Of a stretch of DNA of 64,000 nt, positions 1-8,863 are shown one piece after another (position 1 is the first letter of the stretch; each line of letters starts with the position of its first letter). The notes beneath the pieces are model-generated. The model worked only from the letters and a program-made list of their open reading frames with translations. It had not been told where the DNA came from and did not search any database. The position numbers and the translations under genes are program-made. Source of the stretch: Phytobacter diazotrophicus (GTDB taxonomy: Bacteria > Pseudomonadota > Gammaproteobacteria > Enterobacterales > Enterobacteriaceae); NCBI GenBank assembly GCA_004346725.1, contig SMDE01000002.1, positions 448,886 through 512,885 on the forward strand, read 5' to 3'.

Positions 1-1025
1 ACCTGACCAAACATGTTTGATTCATCAAATGATGCAACTGACAGTGTTTTACGGTCTGTAGTCATGCAAATCTGACCCGCATGTACATACATAATCCCAC
101 CGAAGGATTGCAGTACATCCTCAATGTTCTGTTTATATGTATTGGAATAACTCATTGAACCATTTGCATAATATTCCATCTGATTACAATATGCGGCTGT
201 CTCATAAAATGTTTCAGTATTAACTAATGCAGGTTCAATCCCCATCCCATATTCTGCATTTGTTAGGTAATCATAAATGATTGATGGGGGATTACTGGTA
301 GCGAATTTAGTACCAGTACTGAAATCATAGATTTCCATACCTTTCATTTCAGTAGTTAATGTGAACTGATCATTAACGAGAAGATTATTTTCGAGAGAAT
401 CCTGTGTTTTCTTGATAACTACTGAAATACTGACAACACCCTTGCCAAGAAATTTATCTGTCCATTTCGGCCCGGCATACTGTTTAGCCAGTGTTTTTGT
501 CGTAGTGTAATCACCACCAAAACGTACTTCGAGCTGTAGTATGTCCCGATATTTACTGGCAATACTTGCCTTTGGTACTACACCATCTGATGTGATTGGT
601 ACTGCAATGACAGGTTCATTATCGATATAGATTTGTTCTATATGCTTCTGCACACCTGCCATACACACAGCCTGTTCACTGAAAAGGTACTGTGAACTAC
701 CATCAGGGATGTTGTACCAGGCAACAATAGAACCGACCAGTATGAATGCTCCCCCACTGATACCGTTCTTATGGGGTAACTGACCACCGTACAGTACTGG
801 TAGTCCTGTCGTGGGAGACGTCGATCTACTCAGACTGTCTGCAACATCCCCATAGTTCTGTACTCCTAACTGGCTCAACATTGATGTTGCAACCAGACTT
901 ACGGCGGCACTGGCAGCCCCCCATCCAATAGCCGCTAATGCTGTACCACCAGAGAAGTACACCGCCGCTGCTACTATTACGCCCGTTATTACTGCGGAGA
1001 AAAACCCGCCTATACTCTTACCCAT
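1..1025 (-). CDS. Phage tail-tip attachment protein, gpJ-like N-terminal part (partial)
   Basis: The reading frame stays open from an ATG at 1025 to the window edge, so the C-terminal part is missing. It starts with a Gly/Ala-rich hydrophobic stretch (residues about 4-45), then a motif resembling the LPVLYGG seen in tail-tip proteins that follow the gpK position. Later parts resemble the central baseplate-hub domains of lambda-J-like proteins. It is the last gene of the leftward tail module, where lambda has J, and overlaps the upstream gene by 8 nt. By analogy it would close the tail tip and hold the receptor-binding region. The family call rests on order and general resemblance. Confidence 0.7.
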   Translation of the reverse strand, partial: MGKSIGGFFSAVITGVIVAAAVYFSGGTALAAIGWGAASAAVSLVATSMLSQLGVQNYGDVADSLSRSTSPTTGLPVLYGGQLPHKNGISGGAFILVGSIVAWYNIPDGSSQYLFSEQAVCMAGVQKHIEQIYIDNEPVIAVPITSDGVVPKASIASKYRDILQLEVRFGGDYTTTKTLAKQYAGPKWTDKFLGKGVVSISVVIKKTQDSLENNLLVNDQFTLTTEMKGMEIYDFSTGTKFATSNPPSIIYDYLTNAEYGMGIEPALVNTETFYETAAYCNQMEYYANGSMSYSNTYKQNIEDVLQSFGGIMYVHAGQICMTTDRKTLSVASFDESNMFGQ

Positions 1026-1413
1026 TGTGTTTCCTTACTCTGTAATATTTCCCATCCGTGGGTTTTTGTATTAACTGAAAGTTTTTATGTTTATCATCGA
1101 TTCCCAACAGGCGACCCGATACAACCACACCCATAATCAGGGGATTATCTGAATCTAACCAGATATCGCCATCAATAGTATGTGTAACCTCATCACAATA
1201 AGTCTGTACTATCTGACCAGTATGATCCCAGCCATCAGTATTTAAACCCTTAATACCCGCTTTGATAGTTTTATATTTCCTCTCAGAGAATGTAGTCCCA
1301 GCGAACAGGTCAATTACTTTCAGTACTGTCATGTTGCAGTCGTTATCACAAAGTTTGTGGGGGTTATCTATTGCGTACTGAATAATGTCCATTAATTGAT
1401 TATGTAAATTCAT
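1018..1413 (-). CDS. Tail-tip assembly protein, DUF6950-like
   Basis: A 131-residue protein. The start at 1413 is preferred over an in-frame ATG at 1428 because its ATG overlaps the stop of the upstream gene (TAATG), a typical coupling arrangement. Near the N-terminus the segment NPHKLCDNDCNMTV resembles the conserved Asp-Cys region of DUF6950-type phage proteins found just before gpJ in many siphophages. It occupies the slot of lambda gpK (an NlpC/P60 protein), but I do not see a convincing Cys-His-His catalytic set, so no peptidase activity is claimed. Confidence 0.55.
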   Translation of the reverse strand: MNLHNQLMDIIQYAIDNPHKLCDNDCNMTVLKVIDLFAGTTFSERKYKTIKAGIKGLNTDGWDHTGQIVQTYCDEVTHTIDGDIWLDSDNPLIMGVVVSGRLLGIDDKHKNFQLIQKPTDGKYYRVRKHNG

Positions 1414-2036
1414 TATTTGTATTTCCATGTCTGATTTTGATTAACCTGTCCCAATAAACTAAAATACGCATCTGATGGATAATATGACTGATATACAGAA
1501 TTCGCGGCTATCATTGGAGGTTGTCTGTCCAGTTTTTTATAGACTGAATTTATATAGACAGTCATTTCATTTTTCATATCATTTGGTTCCGCTACAGCCT
1601 GGATATAGTCAATAAAACCACTAAACATGAGCATTGAATAAAGTACTGTACTGTCAAACGGATTCAGAATGGCTAACGTAATATTCATCTGTGCATCCTT
1701 GAGAAATCCACCAAGGGCAAGTTGTCGTACTGATGTATTGACATTACTGATTTTCATATTGATAGCGTCATTGCTGATGCCTTTCTGTTCAGTGAACGAT
1801 GGTAATGAATCAGTCACAACATCTGGAAAACTAATATAGTTATTCCCATTCAATACAATATCTATTAGTCCATCTGTCCAGTGAAATGCACTGTATCCCT
1901 TTGGTAATACATCAAAACAGATCACATGAACACCCAGTGACATAAGTTCAGTTATCGTCAATTTTGTTTTATTACCGCCGCGAACGAGATTCCAGTACTT
2001 TAATAGCTGTACATTCGTTAATATAATTTCATTCAT
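1413..2036 (-). CDS. Minor tail protein, gpL-position
   Basis: A 207-residue protein between the gpM-position and gpK-position genes, overlapping both by one base (TAATG). The C-terminal segment (A-x-SVYQSYYPSDAYFS then VNQNQTWKYK) resembles the end of phage tail-assembly proteins that finish with a conserved serine-rich loop and a basic tail. No enzymatic motif is visible. Placement in the lambda-like order (tape measure, M, L, K, J) is the main argument for a tail-tip role. DUF1833 or DUF2163 membership is possible but cannot be decided by eye. Confidence 0.55.
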   Translation of the reverse strand: MNEIILTNVQLLKYWNLVRGGNKTKLTITELMSLGVHVICFDVLPKGYSAFHWTDGLIDIVLNGNNYISFPDVVTDSLPSFTEQKGISNDAINMKISNVNTSVRQLALGGFLKDAQMNITLAILNPFDSTVLYSMLMFSGFIDYIQAVAEPNDMKNEMTVYINSVYKKLDRQPPMIAANSVYQSYYPSDAYFSLLGQVNQNQTWKYK

Positions 2037-2593
2037 TATGTGATATTCTCCGTCGCCTTGAGTTGAAGGTTCATGACATTAGTGATACCCATCGTGTAAT
2101 CATTATCAGGATCTAGTACTGCCTCAATTATGAGATTGTTATAAGTAATGGGTTCATTAATCTGCACGGTATTCTGTAATGCGGGGAACAGCGTTAATGA
2201 GGTATCAGTACGGTCAATGATTCGGTAAATTTTATTATGATTCTGAAACTGAATCAGTTCACCTACTGCCATTGAATTGGCATTTGTACTGACAATCCGA
2301 GTACCTTTAGTTGCTATTGACTGGCTCTCTAATGCACCTGTCTGTACTCCCTGATAGACACCCATATGGCCTAAAGAAAGCATGAAAGGTTTGCCCTGCG
2401 AATGCTCTGCAATAAATTTCATGACTTCATTTCGGTCTTTAACATTAAACGTTAATTGAAATGAAATTTGATAATACTGAATCCCAGTACTGCGAATAAT
2501 CCGTTGACCTGTCCAAGATTTGTTGGAGTACATCGGTTCAGTACTCTTCAACTGGACATTATTGATTTTTATTTTATTTGAAAACGTTGCCAT
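2036..2593 (-). CDS. Minor tail protein, gpM-position
   Basis: A 185-residue beta-rich protein directly downstream of the tape measure gene, where lambda has gpM. It has no signal peptide or membrane segment. Its Shine-Dalgarno (AAAGGG, 7 nt before the ATG) lies in the 3' arm of a hairpin at 2596-2620, so its translation or transcription may be modulated. A distal-tail or tail-tip adaptor role is inferred from position alone. Confidence 0.5.
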   Translation of the reverse strand: MATFSNKIKINNVQLKSTEPMYSNKSWTGQRIIRSTGIQYYQISFQLTFNVKDRNEVMKFIAEHSQGKPFMLSLGHMGVYQGVQTGALESQSIATKGTRIVSTNANSMAVGELIQFQNHNKIYRIIDRTDTSLTLFPALQNTVQINEPITYNNLIIEAVLDPDNDYTMGITNVMNLQLKATENIT

Positions 2594-2595
2594 AA

Positions 2596-2620
2596 AAATA
2601 CCCTTTGTTTTAGGGTATTT
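2596..2620 (-). promoter_or_regulatory. Hairpin sequestering the ribosome-binding site, or terminator, after the tape measure gene
   Basis: In the direction of transcription the RNA has AAATACCC, a 9-nt loop and GGGTATTT, followed at once by TT and the ATG of the next gene. The GGG of the 3' arm is the Shine-Dalgarno. The stem followed by a run of U could also act as a weak terminator that lowers tail-tip expression relative to the tape measure. Confidence 0.55.
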
Positions 2621-2624
2621 ATCA

Positions 2625-5057
2625 TTAAGTATTACGTCTCTGTGCCGTACGTACTGCCTGATTTACATTATTAGCGTGTTTCTTTAGCATTTCATTGAAT
2701 TTGGCATCACTACCCGATACATCACCCTGTACGATAAGCGGAGCATTGATTGTGATATCACCACCAGTACTGTTACTCTTCTCCTGATTATCAAGGAAAG
2801 AAGTCAGTTTCTTGTTCGCTTCTGGCTGTACTACACGTTCACCCGCTTTCAGTACGAATGACTTGTTATCATAGCTTGCGGGGAGTTCATCAACACCGCC
2901 ATGAAACTGACCTGATGAAGCACCTTTGGCAGTACTGATGATACTCATACCGAGTGAGAGTACTTTAGCGTAACTCGCTAATGATGCCGGAAACGGTTGG
3001 GCCAGTGCCTGTGCCAGTGCTGACTGAATTGACAGTACTGTCTGTGCGATTGTGATCCCGCGACTGACCATGAATGCGGCTTTGGCTGCACCTGAACTCT
3101 CACCAAATGCGGCAACCATCGCACCAGAAAGACTTTTTGCGGCATCACTAAAAATACTCAGTTCAGCCTGTGAATGCTGGTAACTGATATCGATCGCCTT
3201 AGCGTTGTATTTTGCAGTAATTTCCGCTTTGCGTTTCTCATAATCTTCATGGCCTTTCAGTAACATATCATTCTGAGCTAGTTCAAGATTCATCGCATCA
3301 GTATTATCCTTCTGTAATTGTGCCGTGTTGTCATAAGCAAATGGATTATCACCATTAGTACGTTCATTCTGTTGATCAGCGAGAAACGTTTTTTGCTGGT
3401 CATTGAGATTACCACTCTCAATAATATTATTTGTATCTCTCAATGATTTGTTGGGATCTGAATAACCAATCATCTGATTAACCATTTCAGTACGTTTTGC
3501 TGCTGCACTAACCTTCTGATTATTCAGGTACTGTTCCAGTTCACTTTTGGAAAGTCCGAGCGTTTTAGCACTGGCATTAATTGATTTGACTAATTCATCC
3601 TGTTGCCTGTCGAATTCTGCTAACTGACGGGCATTGCTATCAATGGTCATATCTGAAATCGCCTTGTTCAGAACCTTACGTGCTGCAATCTCTTTATCCG
3701 CACGTGCCTTAGCTTCTGCTGCGGCTTTTTTCGCTGCTTCTTCGGCTTTCTTCCTGGCATCTTCGGCATCTTTATTGAGTTGTTTGTTCAGATTTTCACG
3801 TTTTTCTTTTACACCTGCATTCCATTGCTCTAATGCAGTATTCATTTCAGAAGTACTGCCATGATAAGCAGAATATAAAGACTTCTTAATTGCATCCTTC
3901 ATTTGTGAATCTTGTGTTTTTAAATCACTAAGTTGATCCAGGATCTTCTGTCGTGAAGTTTGCAATGGCTTCATTGCATTTTTTAATGTATTCGCATCAC
4001 TACCATCCGTCGCTGGTTTAAATGCCTTTGACATATTATCATTAACATCACTGGTATATTTTTTTAGTTCTTCACTCTTCTTTTTGGCTGCGTCAATAGC
4101 CTGTTGTTGATCTGCTGCTAACTGAGCACCATAGATTGATGAGTTCCTCAGTAATTCATTCTGAAAACCCTTTTGGTATTCTTCTACCTGCTTAATCCCT
4201 TCCTGACTGGTCGCATAGGCAGAATCAGATATCGGAGCACTATTAATAATACTGGTCATCAGGTCAAGAATATCAGCTAATCTGTCTGCTATTGGAGCCA
4301 GTACTGCATAGTTCCATTTCTCCCATGCATTTGATAAATTATTAGTAGAATCGCGGTACTTTTCAAATGATGCACTTTGTTCATCCGTTAATTGTACGGT
4401 TTGTTTACTTAATGCTATCTGATATTCCTGTTCTGAATTGTACTGACTCAGTACTGGTAATCTTTTTGTCATATCATTACCGATTGTCTCAGACATGTTC
4501 ACCAGTTGTTGAGCACTATAGCCCTGTGCTTTTGCAGCAAAGTAAATTTTTGCGAATACATCATCACCTGCTGCCGCCATTTTTTGTAATTCTACAATAT
4601 TCAGACTCAATGGTTTAATGACATCGGTATACATAGAACCGCCAGCATTGAATAATCCATCCTGCAATTTATCTTTCAGGTCTTTTTGCTGATCTGCTAC
4701 GTTCTCCATAGTAAGACCAACTTTGGCGTACATATTCGCCATTTGCTGAATTTGACTCAGACTTGTAAGACTCAGACTGGCTGCCTGAAATACTTCAAAA
4801 GACTTTTCAGCACTGTCCATTACACGTGAAAATGTTAATGCAATACCCGCTCCCGCTACAGCGACTGTACCAGCGAGACCAGTAAAGGCTAATCCGGCTT
4901 TACCCATGCCACCACTTAGCGTACTGGTAAACTCTTCAACAATACCGCCACTTTGAGAACCAAATTCATCAAGTGATTGAGTGCCTCGTCTTAATGCTCT
5001 TTGTAATGGAGTAATATCACCATCCAGCGTAACTCTAATATCATTATTATTTGCCAT
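2625..5057 (-). CDS. Tail tape measure protein
   Basis: 810 residues, the longest tail gene apart from the fibre. It has a hydrophobic segment near residues 55-80, long helical and coiled-coil-like stretches with an Ala/Lys/Glu-rich block near residues 435-460, a second hydrophobic segment near 640-710, and a C-terminal FHGGVDE-x-PAS motif typical of tape measures. It sets tail length and is ejected ahead of the DNA. It directly follows the tail chaperone frameshift pair and overlaps its stop by 11 nt, as G-GT-H does in lambda. Confidence 0.88.
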   Translation of the reverse strand: MANNNDIRVTLDGDITPLQRALRRGTQSLDEFGSQSGGIVEEFTSTLSGGMGKAGLAFTGLAGTVAVAGAGIALTFSRVMDSAEKSFEVFQAASLSLTSLSQIQQMANMYAKVGLTMENVADQQKDLKDKLQDGLFNAGGSMYTDVIKPLSLNIVELQKMAAAGDDVFAKIYFAAKAQGYSAQQLVNMSETIGNDMTKRLPVLSQYNSEQEYQIALSKQTVQLTDEQSASFEKYRDSTNNLSNAWEKWNYAVLAPIADRLADILDLMTSIINSAPISDSAYATSQEGIKQVEEYQKGFQNELLRNSSIYGAQLAADQQQAIDAAKKKSEELKKYTSDVNDNMSKAFKPATDGSDANTLKNAMKPLQTSRQKILDQLSDLKTQDSQMKDAIKKSLYSAYHGSTSEMNTALEQWNAGVKEKRENLNKQLNKDAEDARKKAEEAAKKAAAEAKARADKEIAARKVLNKAISDMTIDSNARQLAEFDRQQDELVKSINASAKTLGLSKSELEQYLNNQKVSAAAKRTEMVNQMIGYSDPNKSLRDTNNIIESGNLNDQQKTFLADQQNERTNGDNPFAYDNTAQLQKDNTDAMNLELAQNDMLLKGHEDYEKRKAEITAKYNAKAIDISYQHSQAELSIFSDAAKSLSGAMVAAFGESSGAAKAAFMVSRGITIAQTVLSIQSALAQALAQPFPASLASYAKVLSLGMSIISTAKGASSGQFHGGVDELPASYDNKSFVLKAGERVVQPEANKKLTSFLDNQEKSNSTGGDITINAPLIVQGDVSGSDAKFNEMLKKHANNVNQAVRTAQRRNT

Positions 5058-5406
5058 TATTTTTCCCTAAAGCAATTTTCTTTATCTGCTCTCCAAGTGA
5101 TGTAATATCATTAGCTTGTTTTTCTTTAATCTTCTCTAAATGACGTTCATGACGTTCTTTAGTCGTGAGGTTTTCACCATCTATAATCTGTAGAAAATCG
5201 AAATCAGTAATTTTCAAACCTTTTCGAAATGACTCTGTGAGATTTGGATTTGAAATTGCCTCTGAATAACATCGGTGAGCATGAAATAACATATCAATTT
5301 TAGTACCAGAAGGCTCAATATATGCGTCATATACCATGAGTGCTTCGAGTACATCAGGATCTAAATTATTAAATTCATCAGGACTCAGACCCCGTTTATT
5401 CACCAT
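5047..5406 (-). CDS. Tail assembly chaperone, T-domain ORF read by -1 frameshift
   Basis: 119 residues from its own ATG, but the frame is open upstream through 5442 and is continuous with the preceding G-like ORF after a -1 shift at the slippery site. It is therefore most likely the T part of a roughly 230-residue G-T fusion (5738 to 5047). The C-terminus is basic and helical. In lambda-like phages the T domain binds the tape measure protein and recruits tail-tube subunits. Independent translation from the ATG at 5406 is less likely, as no good Shine-Dalgarno precedes it. Confidence 0.75.
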   Translation of the reverse strand: MVNKRGLSPDEFNNLDPDVLEALMVYDAYIEPSGTKIDMLFHAHRCYSEAISNPNLTESFRKGLKITDFDFLQIIDGENLTTKERHERHLEKIKEKQANDITSLGEQIKKIALGKNNGK

Positions 5407-5438
5407 TTTACAAAAGTAATTCAGATACTGATCACTTC

Positions 5439-5738
5439 TTACTTTTTTTCAATTTCATCAACTTTATCAGCAGAGACAAGATCCATAATTCCCATATAGA
5501 TTTTATTTGCCATTTTAAAATCGATACTATTAACGTTAATACGCCCTTCCACATCCTCTGTACTGAAAACAGGATCGCCATTTTCATCTTTAACGCATAA
5601 GACTAAAGTACTTTCAAGAGATTTACATTCCGGTAGATCACGTTGTGTCGGACGATGAATCTGTACGGTAATACCCGTTTCAATTTCAAAAGTATGTAGG
5701 GTTGGTTTTAATTTTTGCTTTAATTGTTCAATATTCAT
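5439..5738 (-). CDS. Tail assembly chaperone G-like protein with programmed frameshift site
   Basis: 99 residues, ending in EIEKK just before a TAA. The heptamer A AAA AAG lies at 5442-5448, immediately before the stop. A -1 slip there enters the downstream frame without meeting a stop and leads into the 119-residue ORF. This is the organisation of lambda G/GT. The gene follows a strong terminator hairpin at 5757-5781 and precedes the tape measure gene, as expected for tail chaperones. The family shows low sequence conservation, so the call rests on architecture. Confidence 0.78.
   Translation of the reverse strand: MNIEQLKQKLKPTLHTFEIETGITVQIHRPTQRDLPECKSLESTLVLCVKDENGDPVFSTEDVEGRINVNSIDFKMANKIYMGIMDLVSADKVDEIEKK
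5442..5448 (-). promoter_or_regulatory. Programmed -1 ribosomal frameshift slippery site (A AAA AAG)
   Basis: The zero frame reads GAA AAA AAG TAA. After a -1 slip, reading continues GTA AGA AGT GAT CAG TAT and joins the ATG of the downstream ORF in frame. The heptamer is the canonical X XXY YYZ type and lies directly next to the zero-frame stop. Confidence 0.8.
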
Positions 5739-5756
5739 ATTATTACTTCCATAAAA

Positions 5757-5781
5757 AAAGGTAAGGATTATTCCTTACCTT
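5757..5781 (-). terminator. Intrinsic terminator or attenuator after the tail-tube gene
   Basis: In the transcribed direction AAGGTAAGG, a 6-nt loop (AATAAT) and CCTTACCTT are followed by a run of T. It lies between the stop of the major tail-tube gene and the start of the chaperone gene. It would make tube proteins abundant and let only some transcripts reach the chaperone, tape measure and tip genes. Confidence 0.75.
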
Positions 5782-5797
5782 ATTTATTAGTTCAGTA

Positions 5798-6253
5798 TTA
5801 TACAGTTGGTAGAATACCCGCCTGAATCGCCGCACCATCAACTGCAAGATTGAAGGTTTTGGTCACGACTGCATCTTTATCACCAGCCAGGGTAGTACTT
5901 GATACAAAGCATGTATAGATTACATATACACCATCGGTATATGTTGAGTCATTATAGTACTCAAGTTTTATCTGACAGCGTTTCTGCTCATCAGCAAGGG
6001 TTTCAAGTAATTTATGAACTGTATTGTCAGGTAAGTAGTTAACAGTTAATTCAATATCGGGTATTGATTTAGTACCTAAAAGTTTACGATTGTATGCACT
6101 ATTAAAAGTGACCACATCGATTACAGTACTTTCAAATCCTGATGTAGTGAATACACCAACTTCCGGTACAACCTGAAAATCAGTTGCGACTGTAGGGCCA
6201 GCAGTACCGATACTAACAGCGAGGTTAGCACCAGAAAAAATATTCATTGCCAT
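5798..6253 (-). CDS. Major tail tube protein
   Basis: 151 residues with a Shine-Dalgarno AAGGA 6 nt before the ATG. It is all-beta in character and lies just upstream of the tail chaperone pair. It aligns clearly with the first 145 or so residues of the neighbouring 852-residue fibre protein: both have NY-hydrophobic-PD followed by an H-x-x-L segment, and both end with GDKD then V/L-TKT. Both would be tube-forming domains. This short form is probably the bulk subunit. A terminator directly after it fits high expression. Confidence 0.75.
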   Translation of the reverse strand: MAMNIFSGANLAVSIGTAGPTVATDFQVVPEVGVFTTSGFESTVIDVVTFNSAYNRKLLGTKSIPDIELTVNYLPDNTVHKLLETLADEQKRCQIKLEYYNDSTYTDGVYVIYTCFVSSTTLAGDKDAVVTKTFNLAVDGAAIQAGILPTV

Positions 6254-6292
6254 TTTATATCCTTATATAAGTTTATTGGGAATTCCTTTCCC

Positions 6293-8851
6293 TTATTTAT
6301 TAATTTTTAGTTCTAAAATTTCACTTTCAAGATTGTCTATCTTATCTAACAGGTATTGCAGTACTGGAGGAACATTAGCCATTAACATTCCAAGCTGATC
6401 TACCTGCAATACATTTTCAATATCGTCAATTGTGAGTTTTGTTTCAGTAACGTATTTTGGGTTTACCTCATCAGCAATAATACCGCGTCCATCTTTACCA
6501 TATGAAAATTTATAATCATACGTTTTCCATGATTTCACTTCATCAATTGCATCTTCAACTGTAATAGGTACTATATCTGTTTTAATACGACGATCTGAAA
6601 TTGGTGCATAGGATTTAGCAAGGAAAGTAACCAAATCGGATGTACCTGAATGATTCCAGGTTGGTCCGGCGATATTTGCTGTTGTATAGAACGTTGATGT
6701 TCCTGCTACCAAGTTCCCATTAGCGACTATACTACCATTATTTGTAAATGTTACACGTCCGGTTTCCGCACCATTCTGTGCAACATTAGCAAAAATAAAT
6801 CCACCAGGATTACCTAACCCCTGATTGTTAATTAAATATGCTGAACCACTACCAGCCACACTATTCCAGTTAAGATGCAAACCCTGTGGAGTTACACTAT
6901 TATCACTAAGAAAAACACTCCCGGCTGTAACTGAACCATTAAGTGTTGATCGCCCATAAACAGTTAATGTATCAGAAGATTCAAGTTTTGGAGACATGAA
7001 TCTACCATCACTAAGAAATCTAAAGAATTGTGCTGTAGTACCAGGAACAAGAGCAAGATATGCATATGAACCAAAATTGCTATCATAACGGTGAGTTAGA
7101 TAGGTATAGTGTGGAGTTAAAAAACCACTATAAGCAGATATAAGCTTTCCAGCATCAATGTTAGTTGCAGATGTACCAGAATCAATTGTTGCTTTGATAT
7201 CACCGATAACAGCACCGCCAGTTTTACCATTAATTGTATTCAACCGTTCGTCATTACCTGATGCAACTGTATTAGCAACTGTACCAATATTCAATACTGC
7301 TGAGTTACCAAGTCCTAAGTTTATTCGTGCTCCTGCTGATGTATTTGCACCAGTACCACCACTGATGATTGAAAGCGGAGTTGTAAGGTTTAATAGTGAC
7401 ATATTAACTTCACTTGCAGTAAAACCGATAACGCCATTACCTACTGATGTATTTCCACCAACTGCATAAATCCGTGAATCATAATCAATATTATTTCCAG
7501 AAGTATGAAAATCAATAATTTGCGTAGTTGACTTATCCAAAAATCCAACTTCAAGACCTGAATTCGCATATAGTACGCTTTCAAAAACCTGAGTTGATTT
7601 CCATGTATTGCTATTACCCAATACGGGTACAGTATTACCACTGTTACCAACGTTAAATTGAGCGGCTGTACCAAGACCTAAATTAGCTCTTGCAGTACTG
7701 ACATTTGCCACATCCGCAAGATTACTTGCAATTTTTAACTGAGCATCATTGGTTACATTACCCAGGCCTAAGTTACTTCTGGCAGTACTGGCGTTTGCCA
7801 CATCTGAGAGATTCGCAGCGATCTTCAACTGTGGATCATTGGTTACAGTACTCAAGCCAACATCGGCCTTAGTGATTACGACATTACCCGATAATGGATG
7901 GTCGTTAACTGTAGTAGTTTTATCGACATACTTAGCAGTTGTTTCGGCCTTACTGTATACGTCAAGATTAGTTCTGGCAATACTGACATTAGCCACATCT
8001 GCGAGATTCGCAGAGATCTTCAATTGTGGATCATTGGTTACAGTACCCAATCCTACATCAGCTTTTGATAACGACACGTCTGTACTGAGCGAATAGCCAT
8101 TGATAGTTCTGCTCATCGGCACATACTGCCCTGCGATCTGTGTTGCTGTCAGTATGCGGGACCAGGCAGTAGAGGCATTTTTCGCATAGATCGCCAGTGC
8201 TCCACTTTTACTGATTGCCAGTGAACATACTGAGTTTACATCCACCAGACCAATTCCAAGCATATCAGCACCCACTGGATTACCATCCTGATTAGCCGGA
8301 ACCTTGATAAAACTGTTACCTGTGGGTACGTCTGCTATGTACTGTGGTACGTCTACGCCATTTGATCCGATGCCATAGTCACCCTGGAAAACAGCGACTA
8401 AAGCATTAATCGTTGTTGAACGTGCAATGACATCTTCTGGTGTAAATGTATAGGTTTTTGTCAGTACTGAATCCTTATCACCATTAATAATTGACGCCGT
8501 AATGGAACCATTCACGATTGCATAATCAATAGTACCTTCACTTTGTCTGTAATTGAGTACAACCTGAAATTCCTGTCCAGATTCGCCCATTTGATCCAGG
8601 TACTGATGTGATTCATCATCCGGTATGTAATTCACAACAATGCTAAAGGGATCTATTCCCTGCTCTGCCATGAGTTTTGTTTCATATTCGCTATCATATG
8701 TTTCAATAGACTGTGTACTGGAATTAATTTTCAGTACTGGAAATGCGGCAATTTCATTAATAAGAAGATTACCCGCCCCCTGTGGGGATGTATTACCCGT
8801 GTCACTATTGACATATAATTTAAAATTTAAACCCGTATATATGTCTGTCAT
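6293..8851 (-). CDS. Tail-tube domain fused to a tail fibre with C-terminal intramolecular chaperone
   Basis: 852 residues. Residues 1-150 are a paralogue of the adjacent 151-residue tail-tube protein. Residues about 265-420 hold repeats of a KADVGLGTVTND-type unit with the A/S-N-L-x-DVAN-x-S-x-AR signature common in enterobacterial phage fibres. The middle is a long Gly/Asn/Ser-rich fibre shaft. The last roughly 105 residues match the S74 peptidase-type chaperone: SDRRIKTDI near residue 752, a Y-x-Y-x-F segment, GIIADEV, and a C-terminal coiled coil. In known cases this domain trimerises the fibre and is cleaved off before the Ser of SDRR. A fibre grafted on a tube subunit would place fibres along or at one end of the tail tube. 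Confidence 0.82.
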   Translation of the reverse strand: MTDIYTGLNFKLYVNSDTGNTSPQGAGNLLINEIAAFPVLKINSSTQSIETYDSEYETKLMAEQGIDPFSIVVNYIPDDESHQYLDQMGESGQEFQVVLNYRQSEGTIDYAIVNGSITASIINGDKDSVLTKTYTFTPEDVIARSTTINALVAVFQGDYGIGSNGVDVPQYIADVPTGNSFIKVPANQDGNPVGADMLGIGLVDVNSVCSLAISKSGALAIYAKNASTAWSRILTATQIAGQYVPMSRTINGYSLSTDVSLSKADVGLGTVTNDPQLKISANLADVANVSIARTNLDVYSKAETTAKYVDKTTTVNDHPLSGNVVITKADVGLSTVTNDPQLKIAANLSDVANASTARSNLGLGNVTNDAQLKIASNLADVANVSTARANLGLGTAAQFNVGNSGNTVPVLGNSNTWKSTQVFESVLYANSGLEVGFLDKSTTQIIDFHTSGNNIDYDSRIYAVGGNTSVGNGVIGFTASEVNMSLLNLTTPLSIISGGTGANTSAGARINLGLGNSAVLNIGTVANTVASGNDERLNTINGKTGGAVIGDIKATIDSGTSATNIDAGKLISAYSGFLTPHYTYLTHRYDSNFGSYAYLALVPGTTAQFFRFLSDGRFMSPKLESSDTLTVYGRSTLNGSVTAGSVFLSDNSVTPQGLHLNWNSVAGSGSAYLINNQGLGNPGGFIFANVAQNGAETGRVTFTNNGSIVANGNLVAGTSTFYTTANIAGPTWNHSGTSDLVTFLAKSYAPISDRRIKTDIVPITVEDAIDEVKSWKTYDYKFSYGKDGRGIIADEVNPKYVTETKLTIDDIENVLQVDQLGMLMANVPPVLQYLLDKIDNLESEILELKINK
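7680..8062 (-). repeat. Tandem repeats inside the fibre gene
   Basis: Several degenerate copies encode a unit of the form VTNDxQLKIxxNLxDVANxSxAR. The DNA copies share long stretches around the words for agatt-cgca, ttcaactgtgg and atcattggttaca. Such repeats support recombination between fibre shafts and host-range change. Confidence 0.75.
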
Positions 8852-8863
8852 AGTAAATCCTTG

